A stretch of 44,019 bases of DNA. Source: a virus. The notes under the pieces were generated by a model. It was not told where the DNA came from and did no database searches. It saw only the letters and a program-made list of their open reading frames with translations. Location of the stretch: positions 1-44,019 of the IMG/VR virus record IMGVR_UViG_3300005617_000294. The stretch is one strand, 5' to 3'. A program made the position numbers and the translations under genes. This document shows, one piece after another, positions 30,948-38,932 of the stretch (positions within the stretch are counted from its first letter, which is position 1; every line of letters starts with the position of its first letter).

Positions 30948-32974
30948 GCCGCCACCTTCGGTTTCTGCTTAGCTTTTAGTTTCTCCATCTCCATGGGATC
31001 GGGGGTATTATGTTCGCGTACGATATCCATGCTTTGCGCATGTTGAGCGGTTGCCTCAGCCTGTGCCTGTTGCTGAGCCTTAATAACAGCATCTTCCTGA
31101 ACGGGTGACAGCATGATGGATGGGGTATAGCCGGCACGCTGCTCTTTCTGACGTTTGATATCTTCTGGAGCGTCCTTATAGGGCACTTGCTGTTCTTCGG
31201 TCAGCTTATCTTTAAGGTCTTGATTTTCTTTCTGCAAATCTTGCATAGCCTGGGCCTGTTCCTGCATTTGTTGGGCTTGAACTTGCGCCTGGTCAATTGG
31301 CTGACCGTCAGGACCAAGTTCATCGGGAGTCGCATCAGTGATAATCTTGTCGTTATCAGTGGTGAGGCTAACGATTTCCGCCATGAGCTCACCGGTATCT
31401 AGTTGTTTCTTGCCAAGCATGATAGGCTTGCCACTTTGCAAGAGAGGGGCAGTATTGGGGTTAGAAATAAACTCAGCCACCTTGGTTAGACCTTCTAGCT
31501 TCTGTTCATCAGCGGTCTTTTGGTCCTTCTCCGGGTCGACTTCAAAATCAAACTTACCACGAACCGTATCCCAAACAATTTCAAGCTCGTTAGTGTCTTC
31601 AGGGAACTGCAAGCCGCCCTTAACAAGGAGTTCTTTCTCATCATCAGTTAGTTTGAGTAGGTCAGAACCTTCCATGTTGGCGAAGTGGGTGTTAATCATC
31701 GACTTAGCGACGGCCGCGTACGTGATATACAGGTTGTCCTTGAAGTCTTCGTCATCAATCGACAAGTCGGCCGCTTGAAACTTGACCCCCACCGGCGTTT
31801 TGGAGTAGTTGGGATCGCCTGATCCAGCCTGAATAGACGTATCACCAGTGGGGATAAGCTGGTTAAGCGATGTCTTATACATGCTCATACGCTCAGGAAG
31901 ACCCCGGTACGTCTCAGTATTGACCTGAACTGGCTCAACCGTCGCATTACCGGTAAACCACTGGGCACGTTGGGCAAAGACTAATGAATCAAGGTCTACA
32001 CTATCAGCATTGCCGTTGATGTTGAGTGGCGGCTGGAGTCCTAATTGTGTGGCGAGTACGTCAGCCTGGCGCATGTAGTCAAGAACGTTCTGTGTCCCTC
32101 CAGCCAGCTTAACAATGCCGATGCCATAGGGATTAATGAGATTCTGGTAGCAATAGAGGAAATGAATGCAGGAGTCGCCGCTCGGATCGGGGTTAGACCA
32201 CTCACGCACGGTCTTATCGGTCTTGGAATAGTACATGTAAAAGGGTGATTCAACACCGCGTTGAACGGCGATACAGAATTTATACCCTTGAGGCTTCTGT
32301 TTGCCCTGTTGCTGAAGAGGCGTATCCTGACCATCACGCTCCTCGGTCTGTTTAGCGGCGAGGATAGCCTCTAACGCCGGAATATCCCACTTGTTATAAC
32401 CATCGCCCTCACCGTCACTACTCTTCTCTTCCTTGGCCTGCTCAATCATGTTCTCGAGCTGTAGTTTTGAATAAAATACATCCCAAAACATGACGTCCGA
32501 GTCGTAGTCACTAACCTTACCCGGCTCAAGCGTCACGTCTTGGGGTTGAGCCACGATAAAGTCAGCATGCCTTCGGCCATCTTTTTCGACAAAGAGCGTG
32601 ATAATTGGCACTGATCCATAGATTGCGGCCTTACGCACTGCATCCTTCCATTTACGCGTGAAGGGTGCCTGAGTATTGGCAAAGGGGATGATGTGCTTAC
32701 GCCACACAATGCTGGCCAAGTCTCCCACCCATGCCTGATCACTATCGGAGGTGACCGTACCACTGAGTTTGCTCGAGACGATACGCTTAGGAAGCTTGAA
32801 CAGTGCGGCCGCCAGTGATCCATCGTTGACTTCGGGCAGGTTCTCGTCCATACCCTCCATGAGATCATTGTCGGCGAGGCGCTCGAAAGCGGGGTAGTTC
32901 TCTCTCCAAACGTGACCCTCGGTCTTTGAATCGGTGTATAGCTGTTTGAGATCGTCTTTACCGATAAAAGCCAC
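30944..32974 (-). CDS. Portal protein
   Basis: 676 residues starting with GTG at 32974 after AAGGA. It has a portal-type N-terminal region (LKLPKRIVSSKLSG-like AALFKLPKRIVSSKL at ~57-71), the central wing (WKDAVRKAAIYGSVPI at ~109-124) and the conserved FDSLVFAQRAQWFTGN-like stem region. A long Gln/Glu-rich crown/barrel (QAQVQAQQMQEQAQAMQDLQ) and a basic end follow. Size and position just after TerL suit a podoviral portal, the dodecameric ring that anchors the packaging motor and tail. Confidence 0.85.
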   Translation of the reverse strand: MAFIGKDDLKQLYTDSKTEGHVWRENYPAFERLADNDLMEGMDENLPEVNDGSLAAALFKLPKRIVSSKLSGTVTSDSDQAWVGDLASIVWRKHIIPFANTQAPFTRKWKDAVRKAAIYGSVPIITLFVEKDGRRHADFIVAQPQDVTLEPGKVSDYDSDVMFWDVFYSKLQLENMIEQAKEEKSSDGEGDGYNKWDIPALEAILAAKQTEERDGQDTPLQQQGKQKPQGYKFCIAVQRGVESPFYMYYSKTDKTVREWSNPDPSGDSCIHFLYCYQNLINPYGIGIVKLAGGTQNVLDYMRQADVLATQLGLQPPLNINGNADSVDLDSLVFAQRAQWFTGNATVEPVQVNTETYRGLPERMSMYKTSLNQLIPTGDTSIQAGSGDPNYSKTPVGVKFQAADLSIDDEDFKDNLYITYAAVAKSMINTHFANMEGSDLLKLTDDEKELLVKGGLQFPEDTNELEIVWDTVRGKFDFEVDPEKDQKTADEQKLEGLTKVAEFISNPNTAPLLQSGKPIMLGKKQLDTGELMAEIVSLTTDNDKIITDATPDELGPDGQPIDQAQVQAQQMQEQAQAMQDLQKENQDLKDKLTEEQQVPYKDAPEDIKRQKEQRAGYTPSIMLSPVQEDAVIKAQQQAQAEATAQHAQSMDIVREHNTPDPMEMEKLKAKQKPKVAA

Positions 32975-32998
32975 GTGAAGTCCTTGGGTATATTAGTG

Positions 32999-33331
32999 CT
33001 ACTGTAACATCTCTATAATGCTTTCGCTATCGTCCTCGCCATCGGGCGGGAAGTTCTCGGGGTCTTTTACGACAATGTCCATGATGTTTAGCGGGGTCTG
33101 GTATAGCCGGTCCTTGGACTTATAGGCTGGCATCATCTCGGGGTTTGGATCCTGATCCATGTACTGTTCAGCCGTCATAATGAGCACGTTCGGCAATGGC
33201 GACATGATGATACCCTGGGTGTCTTTGACGGCGTTGAAGATAGCTTGCTTGAGCTCTTCGCCACGTTCACGTAGGTCTGATACGTCGAGTTCGTTACGAC
33301 CACTAAATGATGCGTAGTTAGTTTTAGACAT
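32999..33331 (-). CDS. 110-aa hypothetical protein between terminase and portal
   Basis: Soluble alpha/beta protein (SDLRERGEELKQAIFNAVKD; GIIMSPLPNVLIMTAEQYM) with a very acidic C-terminus (PPDGEDDSESIIEML). It overlaps the terminase nuclease gene by 8 bp. Conserved location suggests packaging or assembly; no family recognised. Confidence 0.65.
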   Translation of the reverse strand: MSKTNYASFSGRNELDVSDLRERGEELKQAIFNAVKDTQGIIMSPLPNVLIMTAEQYMDQDPNPEMMPAYKSKDRLYQTPLNIMDIVVKDPENFPPDGEDDSESIIEMLQ

Positions 33332-33956
33332 GGAGTTTTAACCTTTCTTGCGTGTTATTACGATGCGTTCGCTTAATTGGTGGATGCTCTGTTTGATACA
33401 TCTGCCATACTCCGGCACAAGCCATCACAGCATCGTCATGCGTGTTGGGCGCCGCTTCGGGCTTACCACTCTTGTTAACGATAAATGTCTGATGGTGATC
33501 TAGTGTTTCCTTATCGTATATCACCACTTGCTTGGCGTTAAAAGCCGTCAGCCAATCGCCAAGCATTCCCGGACGAGTCGATGCGTTTGTATCCCATCCC
33601 AGCCGATCCGTTCGTTCCTCACCATCTAACGTACCACTAGATTTTGCGACATAGAGATTATAATCTCCAGACAGGTTAGAGGTCATTAAGTCATGCATAG
33701 CACTAATACCGCCGTTTTGTCGCTCAAGTGCGACCATCGGGGGGACCCCGGTGAGCTTCTTAATCCACCGTAATGCTTGAACTAAATGAGGTGTCATCTC
33801 GGCCGCTACGCCATGCATAGACAACACTAAGGGGATATCAAGATTACGAGTGGAGAGGAATTGTACAAAGTTCTTGTCATCACCACCTTGAGCTGTATCA
33901 CCAAACACGACGAAGAACTCACCTTGTTGTATCTTGCGGTAAAGCCTGAAGCTCAT
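33324..33956 (-). CDS. Terminase large subunit, separate nuclease protein
   Basis: 210 residues with the RNase H-like TerL nuclease triad: D20 in FVVFGDTAQGGDD (15-27), E78 in PPMVALERQNGG (72-83) and D174/D175 in NTHDDAVMA (171-179). Starts at ATG 33956, which overlaps the ATPase stop (ATGA) and has GGAGGT 7 bp upstream, so independent translation is well supported. It would cut the concatemer at packaging start and end. It must assemble with the ATPase protein encoded just upstream. Together the two total 549 residues, a normal TerL length. Confidence 0.88.
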   Translation of the reverse strand: MSFRLYRKIQQGEFFVVFGDTAQGGDDKNFVQFLSTRNLDIPLVLSMHGVAAEMTPHLVQALRWIKKLTGVPPMVALERQNGGISAMHDLMTSNLSGDYNLYVAKSSGTLDGEERTDRLGWDTNASTRPGMLGDWLTAFNAKQVVIYDKETLDHHQTFIVNKSGKPEAAPNTHDDAVMACAGVWQMYQTEHPPIKRTHRNNTQERLKLHV

Positions 33957-34972
33957 GCCGGCACCTCCAGGGCTGATAAATACACCGCTTCACTCAATGG
34001 CTTCCTAATATGGGTATTGTGGTATATCAGAGCGTCAGCATCAAAGAAGGGCCTGCCGCCGTATAAGAATGCCTCGTAATCGTATGTCGGATACTCACGT
34101 AGTTCTTCCTTATCCTCAAGCCCCTTGGTCTGCATGTAATGCCAATAGCATTGATCCGCTGTTGCAAGTCCCGCTTGATACAACTGCTGGTAATAGGTTG
34201 GTACTTGCCAGTCTTTAGGGGCTTTCTGGTGATATTGTTTAAACGTATACCAGGCCATGAAACGACTCTTAAACAGAGATAAGCCATCTTTACCTGATTG
34301 ATACTCCTCGGCAAAGTAATCCCCGGCTAGATTGCCAGTAGACTCGCGGAATATCTTCCCGTAGTTTTGAGGCACCTGCTTCTCGGCTCCCACCACAAGC
34401 TTCTTAGCGTTCATAATCTCGGTGTTGGGGTAGAAGGCAATCTCTGACCAGTGAATATTCTGTTTCGTACCACCACGGCCTGACACCTTAGCGCTAGCCG
34501 TCTGAGCATGATACTGGGCGCCACGCTTACGGCCAATCAGCTCTCCCCCGTTGTCCACTTTGAGGAAGGCCTTACGTAGCTTCAGCACGTCACTCGGGTT
34601 ATCCTCCATGTCACGGATTGTCCCACCCTGGGACTTGATCAGCCACGAGTCGAGGAATAGGTTAAACCGGGCAATATGGGCATCAGTCTCAGAGTCTTTG
34701 TGTGAGTAGATGTCGGAGTCAATAATGGGGATTTCACCTAGCTCCGACATGATGAAGTCAGCGGTAAATAGTCCCTCTATCACACTAGATATGCCGAACT
34801 GGCGGCCCTTTAGAATGTTCTCGCGTATACCCTGCATCTCGGGGTAGTCAGTCTCTAGCGTCTTATAATAATCATCCTGAACATCATTGAACTTAAACGG
34901 TACGAGCTCGCCATACTTATTTTTAATGGCAAAACAATCTTCAATGAATGGCTTGTAATCAAGAACAATCAC
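33953..34972 (-). CDS. Terminase large subunit, separate ATPase protein
   Basis: 339 residues starting with GTG at 34972 (GTGA overlap with TerS). The N-terminal region has the Walker A variant KGRQFGISS (55-63), and the Walker B/catalytic segment is IHWSEIAFYP (173-182) with E177. An ARFNLFLDSW / KVDNGGELIGRKRG core lies between. The frame ends after LSALEVPA just before the nuclease domain that is usually fused. No slippery heptamer is seen before the stop, so a programmed frameshift fusion is unlikely. It powers DNA translocation through the portal. Confidence 0.85.
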   Translation of the reverse strand: MIVLDYKPFIEDCFAIKNKYGELVPFKFNDVQDDYYKTLETDYPEMQGIRENILKGRQFGISSVIEGLFTADFIMSELGEIPIIDSDIYSHKDSETDAHIARFNLFLDSWLIKSQGGTIRDMEDNPSDVLKLRKAFLKVDNGGELIGRKRGAQYHAQTASAKVSGRGGTKQNIHWSEIAFYPNTEIMNAKKLVVGAEKQVPQNYGKIFRESTGNLAGDYFAEEYQSGKDGLSLFKSRFMAWYTFKQYHQKAPKDWQVPTYYQQLYQAGLATADQCYWHYMQTKGLEDKEELREYPTYDYEAFLYGGRPFFDADALIYHNTHIRKPLSEAVYLSALEVPA

Positions 34973-35412
34973 TCTTTGCCTTTAACATAATTTTGGGTAC
35001 CAAAGTTAAAGTTGACAACTGAACCCTTGCCCTCATCATTGTTGGCGGTAGCACCCATAAGGGTGAGTGCCTTCCATGAAGCGTTAAGACGTACCGAGTG
35101 ATCCGGTAGTGCCTTCATTTCGCCCTTGATCTCTTGCAGCTTCATAGCCTTCATTCCATCGGCTATGGGTTTTGTGATCAAGTCAATCGTCAAGCCATGC
35201 TCCTCAAGAGCCTTTTGCACCGCTTCTTTTATTGAAGGTTTTTGTAAGTTCTCTGTGGCTATCGCATGTGCCGTTGCCAAATTGTTAGCATCATAAGCTG
35301 CCATAGCCGCATGACTACCATTGCCATCAGTCTTGATGTACTCGTCAACAAACTTCGTTTGCTTAATAGTAAGTGGACGCTTCTTCTTTAACTTAGGGTC
35401 TGCAATAGGCAT
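34969..35412 (-). CDS. Terminase small subunit
   Basis: 147 residues with the Terminase_2-type HTH N-terminus: LTIKQTKFVDEYI (14-26), then GSHAAMAAYDANN and IATENLQKPSI. A helical oligomerisation region and a C-terminal tail ending NFNFGTQNYVKGKE follow; the latter probably contacts TerL. It recognises the packaging site and starts DNA cleavage by TerL. GTGA overlap with the TerL ATPase gene. Confidence 0.85.
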   Translation of the reverse strand: MPIADPKLKKKRPLTIKQTKFVDEYIKTDGNGSHAAMAAYDANNLATAHAIATENLQKPSIKEAVQKALEEHGLTIDLITKPIADGMKAMKLQEIKGEMKALPDHSVRLNASWKALTLMGATANNDEGKGSVVNFNFGTQNYVKGKE

Positions 35413-35441
35413 AAGTTATCCCCTATGCAATCTGAGTTCTA

Positions 35442-35789
35442 TCATTCCACTATCTTTGTAGTTTGTCTAGAGATAACCACTCCACTTAGCAGAGCGCGGC
35501 CCTTGTCAGTTATTTCATAGTCTCCCCGACAACCACAAGAACAACCCGTAATTAACCCTTGCTTATCCAAGCTACGCATCTTTGATAATCGCAACTTTTT
35601 AGGTATATCCGGCATGAAGGCATTGTCCATAGCCGAGGGGCCACCCTCCTCAAACCACATACACCAGTGGCCCCTAGCGCACGCTTCAGGAAAATGAGCC
35701 CACAATCCACAGTAACTATACTCGTGCGGCGAATTAAACTCGTTCAAGTGGGCAAGTATTGGCATAGTGGGAACATCGATTGTCTTCAT
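35442..35789 (-). CDS. 115-aa Cys-rich protein with winged-helix-like end
   Basis: N-terminal half has C27, C37 and C43 with several His (YSYCGLWAHFPEACARGHWC). The C-terminal half reads KMRSLDKQGLITGCSCGCRGDYEITDKGRALL, a winged-helix pattern with a Cys-rich wing (C83, C85, C87). Possibly a zinc-stabilised DNA-binding protein. ATGA overlap with the preceding gene; upstream of TerS. Confidence 0.6.
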   Translation of the reverse strand: MKTIDVPTMPILAHLNEFNSPHEYSYCGLWAHFPEACARGHWCMWFEEGGPSAMDNAFMPDIPKKLRLSKMRSLDKQGLITGCSCGCRGDYEITDKGRALLSGVVISRQTTKIVE

Positions 35790-36070
35790 TCACTCACCCC
35801 CTCCTTACCCTTAATAGCCTTGTAAACCTGCTTCACGTCAATCACTTCCTTAACGAACTGGAAGTTTCCGTTATCTGCTAGTATCACATATTCCTTAAGC
35901 TGTTGAAACTTACGGTTAGCACTGGGGTCTCGTGGGTCGGGTAGTCCATTCATGCGCGTAATACCAGCTACCTCCATATCGTAGAGTTTGCCGTCTATGC
36001 TTAGTTTAATAATACTCTCACGGGGTAAACCGTCGAGGACTGCTTTGAGGAGACCGACTGAAGTGTTCAT
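35786..36070 (-). CDS. 94-aa hypothetical protein
   Basis: Alpha/beta layout: LLKAVLDGLPRESIIKLSID, then YVILADNGNFQFVKEVIDV. The 'helix, DG-LP-x-x-S-x-I-K, strand' start is common in small phage proteins of unknown role. Overlaps both neighbours by 4 bp. Confidence 0.65.
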   Translation of the reverse strand: MNTSVGLLKAVLDGLPRESIIKLSIDGKLYDMEVAGITRMNGLPDPRDPSANRKFQQLKEYVILADNGNFQFVKEVIDVKQVYKAIKGKEGVSE

Positions 36071-36357
36071 ATATTATCCTCCAAATACTTAATCGGATCA
36101 TCAGCTATGACCATTTGCTGAAGATGGTATTGCCAAGCTGGGAATTTCTCTTTATACCGCTCAATATGCTCGTGACCATCATCGTCAACTTCACTAGTTT
36201 CAATCTCGCGTTCTTCTTCATAATTCCACAACGCCTTAGCGTCTGGTGACTGAACCCAATAATCAATATCTTCCCCCCACCCATTAATCTTAGCTTTCTC
36301 TATAGCCTTAGTAAGAATAGCTTTGGGAGTCATCGGGTCAGCCATGCCAGGAACCAT
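36067..36357 (-). CDS. 96-aa hypothetical protein
   Basis: Starts with KAILTKAIEKAKINGW, a pattern seen in small phage proteins, with an acidic middle (EREIETSEVDDDGHEH) and a helical end. Start may be 36357 or the in-frame ATGs at 36345 and 36333. Overlaps the 39-aa frame upstream by 28 bp. Confidence 0.65.
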   Translation of the reverse strand: MVPGMADPMTPKAILTKAIEKAKINGWGEDIDYWVQSPDAKALWNYEEEREIETSEVDDDGHEHIERYKEKFPAWQYHLQQMVIADDPIKYLEDNI

Positions 36358-36449
36358 CCAAGCAATGTTGGACGATAAGTGCTTCTAGTAATCTTGATCG
36401 TCGCAACTGGCTGATCATAGACGTCATAGATTTTACGCCAGTCATTCAT
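36330..36449 (-). CDS. 39-aa peptide coupled to the upstream gene
   Basis: ATG at 36449 overlaps the TGA of the preceding gene (ATGA). The sequence MNDWRKIYDVYDQPVATIKI looks protein-like with a beta hairpin; the end runs into the next gene's start in another frame. Supported mainly by the coupled junction. Confidence 0.4.
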   Translation of the reverse strand: MNDWRKIYDVYDQPVATIKITRSTYRPTLLGWFLAWLTR

Positions 36450-36751
36450 AGTCCCAGCCTCTTTACGTTCGCTTCTAGTTCATCAATAAAATCGTTATAT
36501 GGGTCAGCATAGTGGCCATTGTAGTGGGTGGTTTCGCCGTCGTCGGGATATTCTTCTTGCCGTTCCGGGGTTGCTTCTTTAATTACATCACGGATGAGCT
36601 GTTTAACCTCTGGAATATGGTCCTTAATAGACTTCTTATTTTCCTCCATATAGCTCTCAGGATACTCATGCATGGGGAAATAGTTCTCACCCTGACTCTC
36701 TAGTATCTCTTCTATTCGTTTATTGATGTCTATATTCATTGGGGTACTCAC
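36446..36751 (-). CDS. 101-aa acidic hypothetical protein
   Basis: Helical N-terminus (INKRIEEILESQGENYFP) and Glu/Tyr-rich middle (MHEYPESYMEENKKSIK; HYNGHYADPYNDFID). ATG overlaps the preceding stop. No family recognised. Confidence 0.6.
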   Translation of the reverse strand: MSTPMNIDINKRIEEILESQGENYFPMHEYPESYMEENKKSIKDHIPEVKQLIRDVIKEATPERQEEYPDDGETTHYNGHYADPYNDFIDELEANVKRLGL

Positions 36752-36939
36752 TGGCTCCTCAACTTACTCATAATCGCATATTCACGCTTCGTGGGGGCAG
36801 ATTCCCCTAAGCGTACCGGCACCAGGACTACACCAGTTCCACGACACTCTTCGCACCTAACAGGTCGCTGACACTGAGGACAAGGCTGATTAAACTCGCC
36901 TAGTATACCGCAGCCGGTACAGTTACTATCTAGGCTCAC
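36748..36939 (-). CDS. 63-aa double zinc-ribbon protein
   Basis: Three Cys pairs: C-x2-C in CTGC, CPQC and CEEC, the last in a DnaJ-like CEECRGTGVV motif. Starts with GTG at 36939 in a GTGA overlap with the 24-aa peptide. Likely binds two zinc ions; partner unknown. Confidence 0.65.
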   Translation of the reverse strand: MSLDSNCTGCGILGEFNQPCPQCQRPVRCEECRGTGVVLVPVRLGESAPTKREYAIMSKLRSQ

Positions 36940-37010
36940 TTCTTCCCCTTTGGCATAGACTTGCCTACGCCAAACTTAGCTTGTGGCTTCATCTCAACTT
37001 TGTGGATCAC
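36936..37010 (-). CDS. 24-aa basic peptide in a coupled gene chain
   Basis: GTG at 37010 overlaps the TGA of the ribbon-helix-helix gene, and its own TGA overlaps the next GTG. Sequence ends MKPQAKFGVGKSMPKGKK. Both junctions being GTGA is the main support; it may instead act only to relay ribosomes. Confidence 0.35.
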   Translation of the reverse strand: MIHKVEMKPQAKFGVGKSMPKGKK

Positions 37011-37249
37011 TCAGAAGGATCGGCGACTGGAACTTTAACATCTCGCCAGCTCTCCGGCACATCCTCTGGTTTCATGTTAGCCATCTTATCGGCAACGCTG
37101 GGTTCATCAAAATAACCCACAGATACTGGTTGATGCACTACTTCTTTTAAGAGAAGCTCGTCCAATTGATTCGTCAAAGGTCGGTTCCCCGCTACAGCGA
37201 GCTCCTTCAACCGCTCCAATGCTTTGTCTGATATTCGTACCATTGCCAT
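37007..37249 (-). CDS. Ribbon-helix-helix-like regulator
   Basis: 80 residues. MVRISDKALERLKELA then GNRPLTNQLDELLLKEV (about 3-37) fits an RHH fold: short basic strand then two helices with a turn. The C-terminal half is acidic and Pro-rich. It is the first gene after the promoter at 37256-37283, whose predicted start site is at or beside the ATG, so the mRNA may be leaderless. Probably controls the divergent promoters. Confidence 0.65.
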   Translation of the reverse strand: MAMVRISDKALERLKELAVAGNRPLTNQLDELLLKEVVHQPVSVGYFDEPSVADKMANMKPEDVPESWRDVKVPVADPSE

Positions 37250-37255
37250 GCACTA

Positions 37256-37329
37256 ATGATAACAAATGCTAACCATAATGCAACAGTGAAATATTAGTGT
37301 TGACAGTTGTTTACAGTTGGGTGTATAGT
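37256..37329. promoter_or_regulatory. Divergent promoter pair with dyad operator
   Basis: Plus strand: TTGACA (37300-37305), 18 bp, TATAGT (37324-37329). Minus strand: TTGCAT (37278-37283), 16 bp, TATCAT (37256-37261), preceded by TG-T. Between and across them CAACA (37281-37285) and TGTTG (37298-37302) form a dyad spanning 22 bp, and ACAGTTG is repeated 10 bp apart (37303-37309, 37313-37319). These are good candidates for the RHH protein's operator. Confidence 0.6.
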
Positions 37330-37354
37330 CCTAGATATTAACAAGGATATGAAG

Positions 37355-37621
37355 ATGAAATACGAAGATCTACGAGAAGGCGACGTATTCGCCATCGAGG
37401 ACATAAAAAGCTACCCCAAGATTAAAACGCATGGAACGGGTTACCTAGATATGCGAGATGAGATTAGGGGGACAGACACAACCGTATCAGGGCGAAACGT
37501 AGAGCTACTGTCAGCCAAGCAAATAGCAGATAACTCAACCTGGGGACCCGAAACAGAGCAATCCGTCACAGACTGGATAAACGATATCAAAAAGCGCTGC
37601 TTTATTACCTCGCGTAATTAG
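37355..37621 (+). CDS. 88-aa protein, lone plus-strand gene opposite the RHH gene
   Basis: ATG at 37355 is 7 bp after AAGGA and downstream of the promoter, so I prefer it to the upstream in-frame TTG that precedes the -10. Product: KYEDLREGDVFAIEDIKSYP, then GTGYLDMRDEIRG and a helical C-terminus. Soluble, mixed alpha/beta. Its opposite direction within a minus-strand region suggests a separately controlled function, perhaps regulatory. The 143 bp after it hold an imperfect hairpin (around 37635 and 37712) and no gene. Confidence 0.65.
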   Translation: MKYEDLREGDVFAIEDIKSYPKIKTHGTGYLDMRDEIRGTDTTVSGRNVELLSAKQIADNSTWGPETEQSVTDWINDIKKRCFITSRN

Positions 37622-37764
37622 GGGCGTACCGCCTCCTAGCTGACCCTCAAAAACCGGGTGCAACGCGAATGCGACGTAATGCGGTGAACCACCACCATGA
37701 GAGTTAGCTAAGAGGTTGTCCACATCTTAAACAGCGCTTCTTGAAGTTTGCTACGTGCTTGTGC

Positions 37765-37932
37765 CTAGCCAACATGTACGCCCAAAAGTTTAAGCACCAC
37801 AGCCAACACATAAATGCCGGCGGCGAACAGACGGATCAGTGATCCCACTTCCCCACTAAATTTCCTCTCAATTAAATATCCGATAAGATATGCGGCCAGA
37901 CAAATACTCAAGATATTCGATACTAAAATCAT
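37765..37932 (-). CDS. 55-aa two-helix membrane protein
   Basis: ATG at 37932 directly follows the TAG of the preceding gene. Two hydrophobic segments (LVSNILSICLAAYLIGYLI and IRLFAAGIYVLAVVLKLLG) are separated by a charged ERKFSGEVG loop. Small phage membrane protein; it ends the minus-strand accessory block. Confidence 0.6.
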   Translation of the reverse strand: MILVSNILSICLAAYLIGYLIERKFSGEVGSLIRLFAAGIYVLAVVLKLLGVHVG

Positions 37933-38130
37933 CTAATTTCTCCCGATTAAATTACTAAACTTGAACGGTTGTTTCTCTGGCTCCTCATGATAGCCATTCT
38001 TAACTAGTAGTCCTTCTAAAAGTCCTGAGATATAGGCAATATCAATCTGGTCAAAGGTATCCTTCTCTTTAGCCTGTACGCGAATGTACTCGTAAAGCTT
38101 TTTAGCTAGGACGTAATTCTCATCGTTCAT
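37933..38130 (-). CDS. 65-aa hypothetical protein
   Basis: Helical: MNDENYVLAKKLYEYIRVQA, then DIAYISGLLEGLLVKNGY, and a basic tail (FKFSNLIGRN). No family recognised. Confidence 0.6.
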   Translation of the reverse strand: MNDENYVLAKKLYEYIRVQAKEKDTFDQIDIAYISGLLEGLLVKNGYHEEPEKQPFKFSNLIGRN

Positions 38131-38145
38131 AGTGCTTATACTCTA

Positions 38146-38385
38146 TCAGTTATTGTCTTCTATCCCCAGCCCCTCACGGATACGCTGCTTCTCCTCGTTG
38201 ACACCGACGTAGTGCCTGCTCACGGCTGGTGCATCTTCACCCACCACCTTGGCTAAGGCATAGTGAATAGCAACAAACGCCTTATTTAAATAGTAACTTC
38301 GCATTTCAAATTCTATTTGGTTAACAGGGGCAAGTCGTGTCACTGACTCTAGTATCTGCTCTAATTCTTTATCAAATTCAGTCAT
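38146..38385 (-). CDS. 79-aa hypothetical protein
   Basis: N-terminal acidic helix (FDKELEQILESVTRL) and a longer helix (MRSYYLNKAFVAIHYALAKV). Starts 2 bp after the preceding stop. Unknown function. Confidence 0.6.
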   Translation of the reverse strand: MTEFDKELEQILESVTRLAPVNQIEFEMRSYYLNKAFVAIHYALAKVVGEDAPAVSRHYVGVNEEKQRIREGLGIEDNN

Positions 38386-38387
38386 GA

Positions 38388-38606
38388 CTAAAGCCCCAAC
38401 TTTTTATGAAGATTGGTGAGCGCTTCCACAATCGTGTTACCCATAGCCGACAGTGTGCCCATACCTCGCGTTTCATAATCTTCGTTCTTGTACTCAGCAA
38501 CCCAGCATTGCTCAAAAGGGTCAATTTCTAGGGTCAAATAGATCATCTCGCCGTCTAGGCGTTTGATCTTAGGTATTGCTGCCTCTAATTCGTTTATGTC
38601 CATCAC
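38388..38606 (-). CDS. 72-aa hypothetical protein
   Basis: Starts with GTG at 38606 in a GTGA overlap, or ATG at 38603. Short beta-rich fold (MIYLTLEIDPFEQCWVAEY) and a C-terminal helix (NTIVEALTNLHKKLGL), like HicB-type or small DUF proteins, but without a decisive motif. Confidence 0.6.
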   Translation of the reverse strand: MMDINELEAAIPKIKRLDGEMIYLTLEIDPFEQCWVAEYKNEDYETRGMGTLSAMGNTIVEALTNLHKKLGL

Positions 38607-38779
38607 TCCTCAGCTTTCTTGGTTGGTTTAAGAACGGATCCATGTAACGGACAATCTCCACTCATCCAGAACATAGGACCATTCGGACTAGGCACACCAG
38701 CCCCATAATGGTTATCTATTACCGGGCATGTACAACCTTGATCTTGAGCTTCTTTGGTTCCTGGGTTTGGTTTACTCAT
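38603..38779 (-). CDS. 58-aa Cys/Pro-rich phage protein
   Basis: Start at ATG 38779 after GGAGG, overlapping the previous gene by 8 bp. The motif NPGTKEAQDQGCTCPVIDNH and the ending FWMSGDCPLHG match a widespread small phage family with a CxCP...CPLHG pattern. Metal binding likely; function unknown. Confidence 0.7.
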   Translation of the reverse strand: MSKPNPGTKEAQDQGCTCPVIDNHYGAGVPSPNGPMFWMSGDCPLHGSVLKPTKKAEE

Positions 38780-38930
38780 CCTCCCCCTCCGTTTCGGGCT
38801 TGGCGGGTGGAAAGCATGACGGAGGTTTGTCCGTAAAATAACTATCGCTATTTTCCAGGAGGAATCCGCAACGTTCACAGTAGGTCCTTTTGAAGAACCA
38901 GCCTTTCGTAACGAATTTATGTGGGTACAT
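38772..38930 (-). CDS. 52-aa zinc-knuckle protein
   Basis: ATG at 38930 (MYPHKFVTKGWFFKRTYCER) is preceded by GGGGAAG; a GTG at 38936 is an alternative. CERC (C18, C21) with C39 gives a possible metal site. Coupled to neighbours by overlaps. Confidence 0.55.
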   Translation of the reverse strand: MYPHKFVTKGWFFKRTYCERCGFLLENSDSYFTDKPPSCFPPAKPETEGEDE

Positions 38931-38932
38931 GC

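Noticed and set aside
33953-33956. Programmed frameshift joining the two TerL halves
   Set aside because: No slippery heptamer precedes the stop, and a strong ribosome binding site precedes the nuclease ATG.
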